Source of the DNA: Uliginosibacterium flavum | GTDB lineage: Bacteria; Pseudomonadota; Gammaproteobacteria; Burkholderiales; Rhodocyclaceae | Length of the DNA stretch: 64,000 bases | Reading direction: 5' to 3' | Assembly (NCBI RefSeq): GCF_040566545.1 | Contig: NZ_JBEWZI010000001.1 | Location: 186,001 to 250,000, forward strand | In this document: in pieces, positions 15,594-23,820 of the stretch | Position numbering within the stretch: position 1 is the first letter of the stretch | How the letters are laid out: the number at the start of each line of letters is the position of its first letter | Made by a program: the position numbers and the translations under genes | Notes under the pieces: generated by a model | What the model was told of the DNA's origin: nothing | Seen by the model: only the letters and a program-made list of their open reading frames with translations | The model's database searches: none

Positions 15594-17465
15594 ATGGCAC
15601 AGTCTGTCAGGCGCGTATTTGTACTGATTTTTATATGGCTTAGCAGTATGGTCTGCGGTGCGCAGGCGGCAGACTTCAGCGCGGGGACGGACTATGCCAA
15701 TGGCGCTGCCACGCTATGGTTCAAATCGCAGCTCAATACGACTTGGGTAGATGCTCATTACTCTTTGTCCGGCGGCTCACAGCAGAATTTGCGTATGACC
15801 TGGAGCGGCGAGCGCAGACGTTTTGAGTATCGCTTCGCTGCCAAGCCTGGCCAGTCGCTGAGTTACTGGTTCACCTATAACAACGGATCACTTGCGTATG
15901 ACTCAGCGCGCAGCAATACCGTAATCAGCGAACCACCCTCTGTCGTCACAAATGGTGACTTCACAACGGGAACGGAACTGAGTGGTGGCCGCGCCACGCT
16001 GTGGTTCGCATCACGCGTGAATACGAGTTGGGTAGATGTACATTTCAGCCTGGCGAGCGGTGCGCAGCAGAACGTGCGCATGAGCTGGAACGCCACGCGC
16101 AGCCGCTTCGAGTGGAGCTTTGCTGCACAAGCTGGGCAAACGCTCAGCTACTGGTTTACCTACAACAATGGTACGCCGGCAATCAACTCAGCCAGCACCT
16201 CAATCTTATTGGGTAGTAGTGCGGGTAGCAGCTCCAGCAGCTCGTCGGGTGGGTCGAGTAGCTCCAGCAGTTCTAGCAGCTCCTCCAGCAGCTCCAGTAG
16301 CTCAAGCAGCAGTTCTTCCAGCAGTGGCGGCACAGGCGATATCCCGATCGGCTCGCGCGCAATGACGATCCAGATCAAGAACGGCACGCGTGGCAATTTT
16401 CCAGATACTCAGCTCTATTGGGCGATCATCGGCTTGAAACCGGATACCAAGGTGATGTCATACATCGCCAAGGATGGAAGTGTCGTGCCCGTGTCGGATG
16501 CGGACAACAATGGCGCCAATCACCTGAGCAAAGGCGGCGTGAATTACGCCAATTATTTCCACACGGTGGCAGAGGCTTCCTGGGTGTCCATTCCTCCGCT
16601 GGAGGGTGCCCGCCTGTTCATGAGCGTCGGCTCGCCAATGTATATCCGCATCGTGCGCGGCGCGGATGGGCGGATGGGATTTGCGGGGGCCAACCTTGGC
16701 AACCCGCAAGACCCCAATCAGGATGTGTATTTCGACTTCGCCGAGTTCACGCTACTGGCGAACGGCTTCTGGGGAAACACGACTCGTGTTGATCAATTCG
16801 GCTTTCCGCTGACTGCCCGTCTGGTCGGCCGGGATGGCGTTGATAAAACGGTAGGAGAGACTGAAACACGCGCGGGGCTATTCTCGGCCTTTCAGCGTGA
16901 AGTGCCCGATGCATTCAAAGGCTTGCTCAAGCAGCCCTACAGAATCGTTGCCCCCGGCAAGGGGACGATGGCGACCGGGGCTCCGTACGCGAACTATTTG
17001 GACAGCTACATAAACGAGGTGTGGGACTACTACCGGAACAATGATCTGCGCTTCTCCTTCACCGACGGCACGATGTCCAGCTTTGTTGGCCGCGTAAGTG
17101 GAGACACCTTCGTGTTCAGTAAAAACAACGGCGCTGAATACGCCTATATCCGCGGCAAGCCCTCAACGCTGAACGTACTGGAAGGTTCCGGCCCACTGGC
17201 CTCCGGTGCGCGGCTCGACCTCGTTGTACAGGCGCAAATCTGCGCTGCGTTGAACCGCCATCTCGTGAAGACGGTGGCGGGTGAACAATGGAGCAATGCC
17301 AGCACTTATTACGCCAGCGCTCCAGCAAACTACTATGCCAAGTTCTGGCATCAGCACAGCATCGACGGGCTGGCCTACGGCTTCGCCTACGATGATGTGC
17401 GCGACAAGAGCACGCTGTTATATTCCTCGAAACCGCAGGCGCTGGTGATCACTCTGGGCTGGTGA
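15594..17465 (+). CDS. Secreted CBM56-CBM56-GH64 beta-1,3-glucanase
   Basis: A 623-residue secreted enzyme. A signal peptide ends near CGAQA (residue 25). Two related modules follow, about 27-110 and 118-203: each reads ATLWF, then WVD-x-H, QQN-x-RM-x-W, F-x-W/Y-x-FAA, LSYWFTYNNG, which matches family 56 carbohydrate-binding modules that bind beta-1,3-glucan. A roughly 40-residue polyserine linker (206-247) leads to the catalytic part, which resembles family 64 (laminaripentaose-producing) glucanases: MTIQIKNGTRGNFPDTQLYWAIIG, then VYFDFAEFT, and YINEVWDYYR. The ATG at 15594 gives a clean signal peptide; the frame upstream does not look coding. No polysaccharide locus surrounds it. Confidence 0.85.
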   Translation: MAQSVRRVFVLIFIWLSSMVCGAQAADFSAGTDYANGAATLWFKSQLNTTWVDAHYSLSGGSQQNLRMTWSGERRRFEYRFAAKPGQSLSYWFTYNNGSLAYDSARSNTVISEPPSVVTNGDFTTGTELSGGRATLWFASRVNTSWVDVHFSLASGAQQNVRMSWNATRSRFEWSFAAQAGQTLSYWFTYNNGTPAINSASTSILLGSSAGSSSSSSSGGSSSSSSSSSSSSSSSSSSSSSSSSGGTGDIPIGSRAMTIQIKNGTRGNFPDTQLYWAIIGLKPDTKVMSYIAKDGSVVPVSDADNNGANHLSKGGVNYANYFHTVAEASWVSIPPLEGARLFMSVGSPMYIRIVRGADGRMGFAGANLGNPQDPNQDVYFDFAEFTLLANGFWGNTTRVDQFGFPLTARLVGRDGVDKTVGETETRAGLFSAFQREVPDAFKGLLKQPYRIVAPGKGTMATGAPYANYLDSYINEVWDYYRNNDLRFSFTDGTMSSFVGRVSGDTFVFSKNNGAEYAYIRGKPSTLNVLEGSGPLASGARLDLVVQAQICAALNRHLVKTVAGEQWSNASTYYASAPANYYAKFWHQHSIDGLAYGFAYDDVRDKSTLLYSSKPQALVITLGW

Positions 17466-17507
17466 TCTGTGCATGCGCCCATCTGAGATGGCGCACCTTG
17501 TCGCAAG

Positions 17508-17535
17508 CAAGAGCCGACCTGCGGGTCGGCTCTTG
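17508..17535. terminator. Hairpin between convergent genes
   Basis: CAAGAGCCGACC and GGTCGGCTCTTG form a perfect 12-bp stem with a 4-base loop between the convergent glucanase and glycerophosphodiesterase genes. No long T-run follows on either side, so termination strength is uncertain. Confidence 0.6.
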
Positions 17536-17548
17536 TATGAGCAGCCGT

Positions 17549-18685
17549 CTATTTTTTACGCCGGAACTGGTTGACGGCCTCGCGCGCAGCGGCGGGATCG
17601 TCACTAAAAATGCCGTCCACGCCCGCCTGCAGATAGGTCAGAATTTCTGCCACAAGATTGCCGCGTGCGGTGATTGACGCCGCATCGCCCTGACGTAGTT
17701 CGACAGGCAGGAAGGTGTTTTCCGGGCGCAACGTCCAGATGTGAATACCCAGGCCAGCGGCATGTGCATCGGCGACAAACGTCGTCGCCTGACCCATATG
17801 ATTGTCTGCCGTACGTGGAATGATGATTTCCTTGTAGGGGCCTACCGCGTCAGCGTAAGTGGCAATCTCGCGCAAACCAGCAGCACTGGTCATATCGGCA
17901 TAGCCGCGCTTGTCACCGGCCACGATGAAGTCATACGGTACATTCTGCGGCACGCCATTCGCTGCCGGCTTGTTGAGCGGATTGTTGAGCAACTGCACCA
18001 GTGGCAGATCCGTCATCGTGCGCAGCATTTTCAGATTGGCCACCTCGAAACTCTGGATGAACACCGGCGCGCCCTTGCCGTGGAATCCGGCGTCGTGCAG
18101 AGCCTTGACCAGCGGCTCCTCCAGCGGCATGCCGATGCCGCGGAAATAGCTGGGGTGCTTGGTTTCCGGATAGATCGCAATGCGTCGACCCGTCTTCTGC
18201 TCACTGATTTTTACCAGGGCGATGATCTCCTGCAATGTCGGCACTTCGTAGCGATCATCGTGTTTGGCATTCTCCGGGCGATTTGCGGGAATCCGCTCGC
18301 GTGCCCGCAGCGTCTTGATTTCGGCCAGCGTGAAGTCCTCGGAAAACCAACCCGTCATCGGCACGCCATCAATCAGCTTGGTTGCCTTGCGCGCCGCAAA
18401 TTTGGGATGCGCCGACACGTCGGTAGTGCCACCAATTTCGTTTTCGTGACGGGCGACCAACGCACCATCGCGCGTTCTCACCAGATCGGGCTCCACCACA
18501 TCTGCGCCCATGTCGATGGCAAGTTGATACGCCGCCAGAGTGTGCTCGGGACGATAGGCACTGGCACCACGATGGGCAATCACCATGGGCTGATCATCAG
18601 CAGTACGGCCGACACGCACCGACTGACTTGAGCATGCGGACAAGATAAGACTGCAGGCAAGCAGCCCAAACATTTTCGTACTCAT
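17549..18685 (-). CDS. glpQ: Glycerophosphodiester phosphodiesterase lipoprotein (GlpQ-like)
   Basis: A 378-residue envelope protein expected to cut glycerophosphodiesters into glycerol-3-phosphate and an alcohol. The signal ends in the lipobox ILSAC (C18). The catalytic set of the TIM-barrel family is present: H38-R39 in IAHRGASAYRPEHT, E65 and D67 in VVEPDLVRTRDG, and the second histidine H80 in ARHENEIGGTTD. KTKHP-like substrate residues appear as IYPETKHPSYF, and the family ending GIFSDDP is intact. It lies divergent from a phytase-like lipoprotein, and both would release phosphorus-containing nutrients outside the cytoplasm. Confidence 0.93.
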   Translation of the reverse strand: MSTKMFGLLACSLILSACSSQSVRVGRTADDQPMVIAHRGASAYRPEHTLAAYQLAIDMGADVVEPDLVRTRDGALVARHENEIGGTTDVSAHPKFAARKATKLIDGVPMTGWFSEDFTLAEIKTLRARERIPANRPENAKHDDRYEVPTLQEIIALVKISEQKTGRRIAIYPETKHPSYFRGIGMPLEEPLVKALHDAGFHGKGAPVFIQSFEVANLKMLRTMTDLPLVQLLNNPLNKPAANGVPQNVPYDFIVAGDKRGYADMTSAAGLREIATYADAVGPYKEIIIPRTADNHMGQATTFVADAHAAGLGIHIWTLRPENTFLPVELRQGDAASITARGNLVAEILTYLQAGVDGIFSDDPAAAREAVNQFRRKK

Positions 18686-18770
18686 GAATCAACCCCCGGT
18701 TTATCGTGTGAAGAAAGCAGGACGAGTCTAGGATCTCAGCATGACAAGTTTGCTACGGTCGAATGATTGG

Positions 18771-18788
18771 CTGTCACACCGATGTAAC
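18771..18788 (+). promoter_or_regulatory. Weak candidate Pho box between glpQ-like and phytase-like genes
   Basis: CTGTCACACCGATGTAAC has the 11-base period of two CTGTCAT-like half sites (first 6/7, second 4/7), as in PhoB boxes. It lies 40 bases before the phytase-like gene. No good -10 follows, so this is suggestive only. Confidence 0.3.
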
Positions 18789-18827
18789 AAGCCCGCGCAA
18801 GACTCGTCGGTCAATGTGGAGAAATCA

Positions 18828-20216
18828 ATGCGTACACCCCTGTTTATCGCCCTGCCCGCTCTCGGTCTGCTTGCCGCCTGCGCGGTCAATCCGGATCGCC
18901 TTGACGCACCTCAGGGCAAGGCCTTCGAGCGCATCGTTACCAACGCCCCGGGCGTCGCCAGCATCGAGCATTACGAGGTGCTCCTGCCGGCCCGCGAACA
19001 TCTGCGCTATGGCAACCAGTTTTCGGGCGGATTTGGCGCTTACCTGCCCTATGCGCCGGGCTCCGGCCTCAGCTATCGCAGCACCGAGGCCGATGGCAGG
19101 CTGCTGTTCTGGGGGCTGGGTGATCGTGGCCCGAATGGCGATTCGCCCAAAGTCGAGATCAAGGGCAAGGCGCAGGCCAGCAAGGTCTTCCTCACGCCGG
19201 ACTTCGTACCGCGGATTGCCGAAATCCGCCTCACACCGGGCCAGCACGCGCGCGTCACGCGCACGATCCCGCTCAGCTACGACGGGCTCAGCGCCTCGGG
19301 CCTGCCACTCGCGCCGGGCAATACCGGCGCCACCGGCGAAGTCGCCCTGGATGATCGCCTTCAGCCGCTGGCCTACAGCCCGCGCGGAATCGACCCGGAA
19401 GCCATCGCCACGGATCGCGCCGGCAATTTCTGGCTCGCCGACGAATATGGCCCCTTCATCGTCAAGACCACCCCGCGTGGCCAGGTTCTGCTTCAGTACG
19501 CGCCGGGCAAAGGCCTGCCGGAAATCCTCGCTGCGCGCCAGCCCAATCGCGGTTTCGAAGGTCTGGCCATCACGCCTGCGGGCAAGATTTACGCCGCCGT
19601 GCAATCCACCCTGGATGTCGATGGCAAGACGAAAAATCTCGCCCGCTTCATCCGCATTGTGGAACTCGACCCGGTCAGCGGCGCCACGCGCCAGTTCGCC
19701 TATCCGCTTGATCTGGACGACTACAAACGCGCCGGCGATGTGAAACTGGGCGATCTGGTCGCCATCGACGATAGCCACTTCGCCCTGATCGACCAGGGCG
19801 AAGGCAAGCGCGGCACGCGCAATGTGATTTACGTCATCGACATTGCCGGGGCTGACGACATCAGCGCCCGCCTGAGCGCCAGCGGAAAAGCGCTGGAATA
19901 CGCCAGCGCCGCTGAACTGGCGAGCCTCAAGTTCATCCGCAAACAGCGCGTGCTGGATCTGCGCGAATTGGGCTGGAAGCCTGAAAAGGCTGAAGGTCTG
20001 GCGCTGATTCCCGGCGGCTTTGCCGTCATCAACGACAACGACTTCGGTTTGAAGAGTGAGATCAGCGGCGATAAAGGCGCAGACATGGGCGCCTACGCCG
20101 TGCGTGACGGCCAGCTCAACCATCAGGGCCGCTACAGCCTCAAGCCCAGCCAGGAAGCCACCCAGCTGTGGCTGATCCGCCTGAACAAGCCGCTGCAGAA
20201 CTGGTTTTCACGCTGA
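18828..20216 (+). CDS. Phytase-like (esterase-like phytase family) lipoprotein
   Basis: A 462-residue lipoprotein (signal ALGLLAAC, C18). The mature part is a beta-propeller-like protein of the phytase-like esterase family: LLFWGLGDRGPNGDSP, then RGIDPEAIATDRAGNFWLADEYGPFIVK and NRGFEGLAITPAGKIYAAVQS, then KAEGLALIPGGFAVINDNDFG. The D-E-Y-G-P-F-I and N-D-N-D-F-G blocks are the acidic motifs of this family. Members are annotated as phytases by similarity, but few are tested, so phytate as substrate is uncertain. The ATG at 18828 follows GGAG and gives a clean lipoprotein signal. Confidence 0.85.
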   Translation: MRTPLFIALPALGLLAACAVNPDRLDAPQGKAFERIVTNAPGVASIEHYEVLLPAREHLRYGNQFSGGFGAYLPYAPGSGLSYRSTEADGRLLFWGLGDRGPNGDSPKVEIKGKAQASKVFLTPDFVPRIAEIRLTPGQHARVTRTIPLSYDGLSASGLPLAPGNTGATGEVALDDRLQPLAYSPRGIDPEAIATDRAGNFWLADEYGPFIVKTTPRGQVLLQYAPGKGLPEILAARQPNRGFEGLAITPAGKIYAAVQSTLDVDGKTKNLARFIRIVELDPVSGATRQFAYPLDLDDYKRAGDVKLGDLVAIDDSHFALIDQGEGKRGTRNVIYVIDIAGADDISARLSASGKALEYASAAELASLKFIRKQRVLDLRELGWKPEKAEGLALIPGGFAVINDNDFGLKSEISGDKGADMGAYAVRDGQLNHQGRYSLKPSQEATQLWLIRLNKPLQNWFSR

Positions 20217-20226
20217 AAACACCGTT

Positions 20227-20299
20227 CTGAAGAGCCGCACGCAGACTGGCTCTTCAGGCAGGCATGCTGGAGAGGTAGGCTGAGTGCGGCGCTTCAGGC
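20227..20299. repeat. Dispersed palindromic repeat, copy at 20.2 kb
   Basis: TCTGAAGAGCCGC, GGCTCTTCAGG, then GGCATGC and GTGCGGCGCTTCAGGCA lie within 10 bases of the phytase-like stop. It is a member of the dispersed family. Confidence 0.75.
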
Positions 20300-20420
20300 A
20301 GATCAGCCTGAAGTCCCTCCCCGCCCATCCGGCGGCGCATGGCCACGCCCGCCAGAGAAAACTTGACCCACCCGCAACAGCTCGCGCAACGTGACACATC
20401 TCACGAATTTTGAGTCTGCC

Positions 20421-21590
20421 ATGCGAACACGTCTGCTTGTCCCTGCCCTCCTGAGTTCAATCCTGCTGGCCTGCGGTGGCAGTGGCGGAGGCGGTTCGTC
20501 CAGTCCGGCGAGCAGCAGTTCTTCGTCGTTAAGCAGCAGCTCTTCATCCAGTAGCGGCTCGGGCAGCTCCTCAAGCAGCAGCTCCGGCGGTGGCGACAGC
20601 TTCCCGGCGGCCGGCAATCCGGATGGCAACTGCAGCGTGCCGGCTGAGGCCGCCGCCGAAAGCGTGACCAGCCCCACAACCGTGATCGGTAACGGCACTC
20701 CCGCCAGTTGCACTTCTGCCGCCGTGGTCGCGGGGGTCGCCAAGGGCGGCGTCATTACCTTCAATTGCGGCGCGAATCCGCTGACCATCACGCTCGCCGC
20801 GACGGCCAAGATCGTGAACAACACCGGGCCGAAGATCGTCATCGACGGCGGCGGCAAGATCACCCTGAGCGGCGGTGGCACGCGGCGCATCCTGTACATG
20901 AACACCTGTGATCCCGCGCAGGTTTGGACGACTTCGCATTGCGACAATCAGGATCACCCGCAACTGACCGTGCAGAACCTGACTTTCATCAGCGGCAATG
21001 CCAGCGGCGCCAGCCCGGAAGGCAGCGGCGGCGCCATCTACGCCCAGGGCGGACGGCTCAAGATCGTCAATAGCCGCTTCTTCAGCAACAGCTGCGACGC
21101 GACCGGACCGGATGTGGGCGGCGCTGCGGTGCGCGCCTTCCAGCAGTCCAACGGCCTGCCGCTTTACGTAACCGGCAGCACCTTCGGCGGGCGCAGCGAT
21201 CTGGGCAATGTGTGCTCGAACGGCGGCGGCCTGTCGGCTATCGGCGTGTCCTTCAACGTGCGCAACAGCCTGTTCAGCTACAACAACGCGGTCGGCAGCG
21301 GAGCCAACCCGGCACGCGCAGGCACGCCCGGTGGCGGCAGCGGCGGCGCCATTTACACGGATGGCAACACCTTCAATCTGAGTCTGTGCGGCACGAAGAT
21401 CCACAACAACCACGCCAACGAAGGCGGCGGCGCGATTTTCTTCGTCAGCAATGATTTGACCGGAACGCTGGCGATCACGGATTCGGCGCTGAGCAGCAAT
21501 GTGAGCCAGCGTTTCGAGACCAGCGGCTATCCCGGCATCTTCTACCTGGGCAGTGGCTCGCCGCAGACCAGCAATTCAACGTTGCAATAG
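20421..21590 (+). CDS. Polyserine-linked beta-helix lipoprotein of unknown function
   Basis: A 389-residue protein. Signal and lipobox are ILLAC (C18). A Gly/Ser linker of about 40 residues follows. From about residue 65 it reads as a right-handed parallel beta-helix built of turns such as KIVIDGGGKITLSGGG, LTVQNLTFISGNASG, GGAIYAQGGRLKIVNSRFFSN, GGGLSAIGVSFNVRNSLFSYNN and GGAIYTDGNTFNLSLCGTKIHNN. The GGAI-x...N-S-x-F pattern is that of polymorphic outer-membrane-protein repeats and pectin-lyase-like folds. I see no lyase or hydrolase catalytic motif. It may bind or cut a polysaccharide, or be structural. Confidence 0.8.
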   Translation: MRTRLLVPALLSSILLACGGSGGGGSSSPASSSSSSLSSSSSSSSGSGSSSSSSSGGGDSFPAAGNPDGNCSVPAEAAAESVTSPTTVIGNGTPASCTSAAVVAGVAKGGVITFNCGANPLTITLAATAKIVNNTGPKIVIDGGGKITLSGGGTRRILYMNTCDPAQVWTTSHCDNQDHPQLTVQNLTFISGNASGASPEGSGGAIYAQGGRLKIVNSRFFSNSCDATGPDVGGAAVRAFQQSNGLPLYVTGSTFGGRSDLGNVCSNGGGLSAIGVSFNVRNSLFSYNNAVGSGANPARAGTPGGGSGGAIYTDGNTFNLSLCGTKIHNNHANEGGGAIFFVSNDLTGTLAITDSALSSNVSQRFETSGYPGIFYLGSGSPQTSNSTLQ

Positions 21591-22055
21591 ACCCACCTGC
21601 AGAGCCGCATCTGGCGGACTTCTGCAGCATGGCATCGGCTTTAGGCTTGCTGGTACTGGATCTACAAGAGGCATACCCGAAGAAGTCCGCCCGGAGGGGC
21701 GCTGCGGGCAAGTGATGCATATTCGCTCACGGCACACGCATACCTCTTGGCGCCATACAGGCGGGGACACATATGCCCACCTGAAAGCCGACACACAGTC
21801 GCTCGATACCAGAAAACCTCTCGAATTACTCTGATCCGATGGAAACAGAAGGGCCTACAGGCTCGTAAAAACACCTTTTTAAATGCGGTCAAATAAACAG
21901 AATAAATAACAAAAAGAGCCTACGTTATTCACTTCTGTGACTTTATACACAGCAAAAATAATAGCTGCATGAGATGATCAAGACGCATGCTAAAAGCATT
22001 CACGGCACTCCTAGATGCCTTTTAAAACAAAACACATCCAACAGGGCTAATTGAC
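21591..22055. other. Gene-free gap with dispersed repeat and AT-rich leader
   Basis: The first 120 bases hold a dispersed palindromic repeat (listed separately). The remaining 340 bases are AT-rich, contain no credible gene, and should carry the promoter of the PEP-CTERM gene at 22056. Confidence 0.55.
21600..21712. repeat. Dispersed palindromic repeat, copy at 21.6 kb
   Basis: Left unit GAGCCGCATCTGGCGGACTTC, right unit beginning ATCTACAAGAGGCATACCCG and continuing GAAGAAGTCCGCCCGGAG. The right unit is nearly the same as that at 23679-23722, the closest pair in the window. Confidence 0.8.
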
Positions 22056-22604
22056 ATGAAAAACGTCTTTCTTGCGCTCATCCTCGCTGCGACTGCATTT
22101 ACAGCAAATGCGCAACAAAACCTTGTCGTCAACGGCGACTTCGAGACAGGCAACTTCACCGGCTGGACAAAATCAGGCAACACCAGCCTTTCCGATGTCA
22201 TTGCGAACTCGGTCACTTCAAACAGCACCTATGTTTGGCGTTCCGGCGCAACTGGCTCACTGAACTACATCAGCCAGAATCTGGCCACCACCGTCGGTGG
22301 TCTGTACACCCTGTCATTCGATGTATTCAACTCAGCCACGAGCAATCAAACTTTCGAGGCATGGTTCGATGGTGCACTGGTTTACAGCTTCAGCAATGAA
22401 GTGCAAAACTGGACGAACCACGGATTTGCCAATCTGGTTGCGACTGGGCTTTCTACAGAATTGAAATTTGGTGTGCGGAACGACCCCAGCTTCACGCGCC
22501 TGGACAACATCGGCGTCACCGCCGTTCCGGAGCCCGGCACCTACGCCATGCTGCTGGCAGGCCTTGGGATTCTGGGCTTAAGCCTCAAACGCCGCGCCAG
22601 CTGA
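22056..22604 (+). CDS. PEP-CTERM sorted protein
   Basis: A 182-residue exported protein. It has a signal peptide (MKNVFLALILAATAFTANAQ), a jelly-roll-like domain beginning NLVVNGDFETGNFTGWTKSG, and a textbook PEP-CTERM tail: VPEPGT at 157-162, a hydrophobic segment, then KRRAS. Such tails are recognised by exosortase (EpsH/XrtA) for anchoring or release at the cell surface, often with exopolysaccharide. The NGDFETG opening is typical of carbohydrate-binding-like PEP-CTERM proteins. No exosortase lies in this window. Confidence 0.92.
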   Translation: MKNVFLALILAATAFTANAQQNLVVNGDFETGNFTGWTKSGNTSLSDVIANSVTSNSTYVWRSGATGSLNYISQNLATTVGGLYTLSFDVFNSATSNQTFEAWFDGALVYSFSNEVQNWTNHGFANLVATGLSTELKFGVRNDPSFTRLDNIGVTAVPEPGTYAMLLAGLGILGLSLKRRAS

Positions 22605-22629
22605 TCGATCAACACCCAAGAGCAATTCC

Positions 22630-22660
22630 AAGGCGGACCACTCAACTGTTCCGCTTTTTT
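22630..22660 (+). terminator. Terminator after first PEP-CTERM gene
   Basis: A GCGGA / TCCGC hairpin (with flanking A/T pairs) and six T residues, 26 bases after the stop. Confidence 0.75.
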
Positions 22661-22783
22661 AATGCCCGTGATTTTGTGTTTATCCATGCACAAAATTTCG
22701 CTCTTGGCTCAAAGGATTTGTCGATTTTTACCGCATCACCCCTTCAGATATAACTGAAGGCTCACTCAACAGAGAGAAACGTC

Positions 22784-23506
22784 ATGAAAAAAATACGTGC
22801 ATTGAGTGTTGTAATTGCTTTGTCCAGCGTCAGCATTTCCGCTCAGGCCATCGAAATCTACAACAACGGCCCAGTCGTGGACGGCGAAAAACTTTCCATT
22901 ACTGATGGCAGTTCTTGGGGCTGGGGTGCCCAGACAAACTCAAACAATCGCATCGGCGAAGACTTCAGCATCACGGCCGGAGAAATCTGGAACATTGAAA
23001 GCATCAACTTTTTTGCTTATCAAACCGGCAGCACTAGTTTCACTTTCCAGACAGCCAACTGGAGCATCATCAGCGGCGACATCAACAGCGGAACGATTGT
23101 CGCCTCAGGCATTACCAGCGTGACCGACAACGAACTGGTGGGCTATCGCGTCACAACGACAACGACAACAAACACCCAGCGCGGCATCTATAGCATCGCT
23201 GCTGACGTCAGTGATTTTTCCCTTTCTACAGGCAATTACTGGCTGACCTGGAGCCTTGCCGGTTCGCTCTCATCAGGCCCATGGGTGCCCGGCATTGCCA
23301 ACAATCCGGCTGGCGGCAATGCGGTACAAAGCATCCTTGGGGCTGCGTTTGCCCCCCTCACCCAAACCGGTTCAGAAACCAGCGTCACCCTGCCCTTCGC
23401 ACTAAACGGCACAGTGAGTGCTGTGCCCGAACCCACCAGCCTTTCGCTGATGCTGGGAGGCTTGGCACTGCTGGGCGGGGCCAGTCGCCGCCGTTCGGCA
23501 GTCTGA
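22784..23506 (+). CDS. PEP-CTERM sorted protein
   Basis: A 240-residue exported protein with signal peptide (ending SISAQA) and C-terminal sorting signal VPEPTSLSLMLGG...SRRRSAV (214-240). The mature domain is beta-rich and has no enzyme motif I recognise; IGEDFSITAGEIWNIESINFFAYQT is reminiscent of secreted beta-sandwich proteins. It follows the other PEP-CTERM gene after a terminator and 180 bases, so it is probably transcribed separately. A small palindrome CTTCAG-N6-CTGAAG (22742-22759) precedes it. Confidence 0.9.
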   Translation: MKKIRALSVVIALSSVSISAQAIEIYNNGPVVDGEKLSITDGSSWGWGAQTNSNNRIGEDFSITAGEIWNIESINFFAYQTGSTSFTFQTANWSIISGDINSGTIVASGITSVTDNELVGYRVTTTTTTNTQRGIYSIAADVSDFSLSTGNYWLTWSLAGSLSSGPWVPGIANNPAGGNAVQSILGAAFAPLTQTGSETSVTLPFALNGTVSAVPEPTSLSLMLGGLALLGGASRRRSAV

Positions 23507-23569
23507 AGTGCCAGAAAGAGCGTTTCTACTTGCACCATCAAGCCTGACGCCACGCTGAACAGAAAGGCC

Positions 23570-23732
23570 GCAGAAATAGCTTCTGCGCCCTTTTCACTGC
23601 AGCGAACATGCCTGCCCACAGAGCTACGCCCAGCGGGTTTCTTCAAGCAGCCCTCGATCTGAAACGCTCCTGGCTTTGATCTACAAGACACGTGCCCGAA
23701 GAAGTCCGTCCGGAGCGGCTCTGCAAGCACAC
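23570..23732. repeat. Dispersed palindromic repeat, copy at 23.6 kb
   Basis: Contains CCGCAGAAATAGCTTCTGCG, AACATGCC, then GATCTACAAGACACGTGCCC and GAAGAAGTCCGTCCGGAGCG. The last 45 bases nearly match the copy ending at 21700. Confidence 0.75.
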
Positions 23733-23766
23733 CTTAAGGACTCGAATCAGACAGCAGAATATAAAA

Positions 23767-23803
23767 ACGGGGCGCTCCCGCAAGGAAGCGCCCCGTTTTT
23801 TTT
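23767..23803. terminator. Bidirectional terminator between PEP-CTERM gene and phoX
   Basis: ACGGGGCGCT and AGCGCCCCGT form a perfect 10-bp stem. Eight T residues follow on the plus strand, and four or five T residues follow on the minus strand. Confidence 0.9.
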
Positions 23804-23820
23804 ATTTCTACTACCAACAA

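Larger units (their letters stand above)
23507..23820. other. Gene-free gap between convergent genes with repeat and terminator
   Basis: No gene. It holds a dispersed palindromic repeat (23570-23732) and a strong terminator (23767-23803) between the PEP-CTERM gene and convergent phoX. Confidence 0.6.

Noticed and set aside
22000..22055. Sigma-54 promoter for the PEP-CTERM gene
   Set aside because: GGCAC...TGCC is one base off the required GG-GC spacing.
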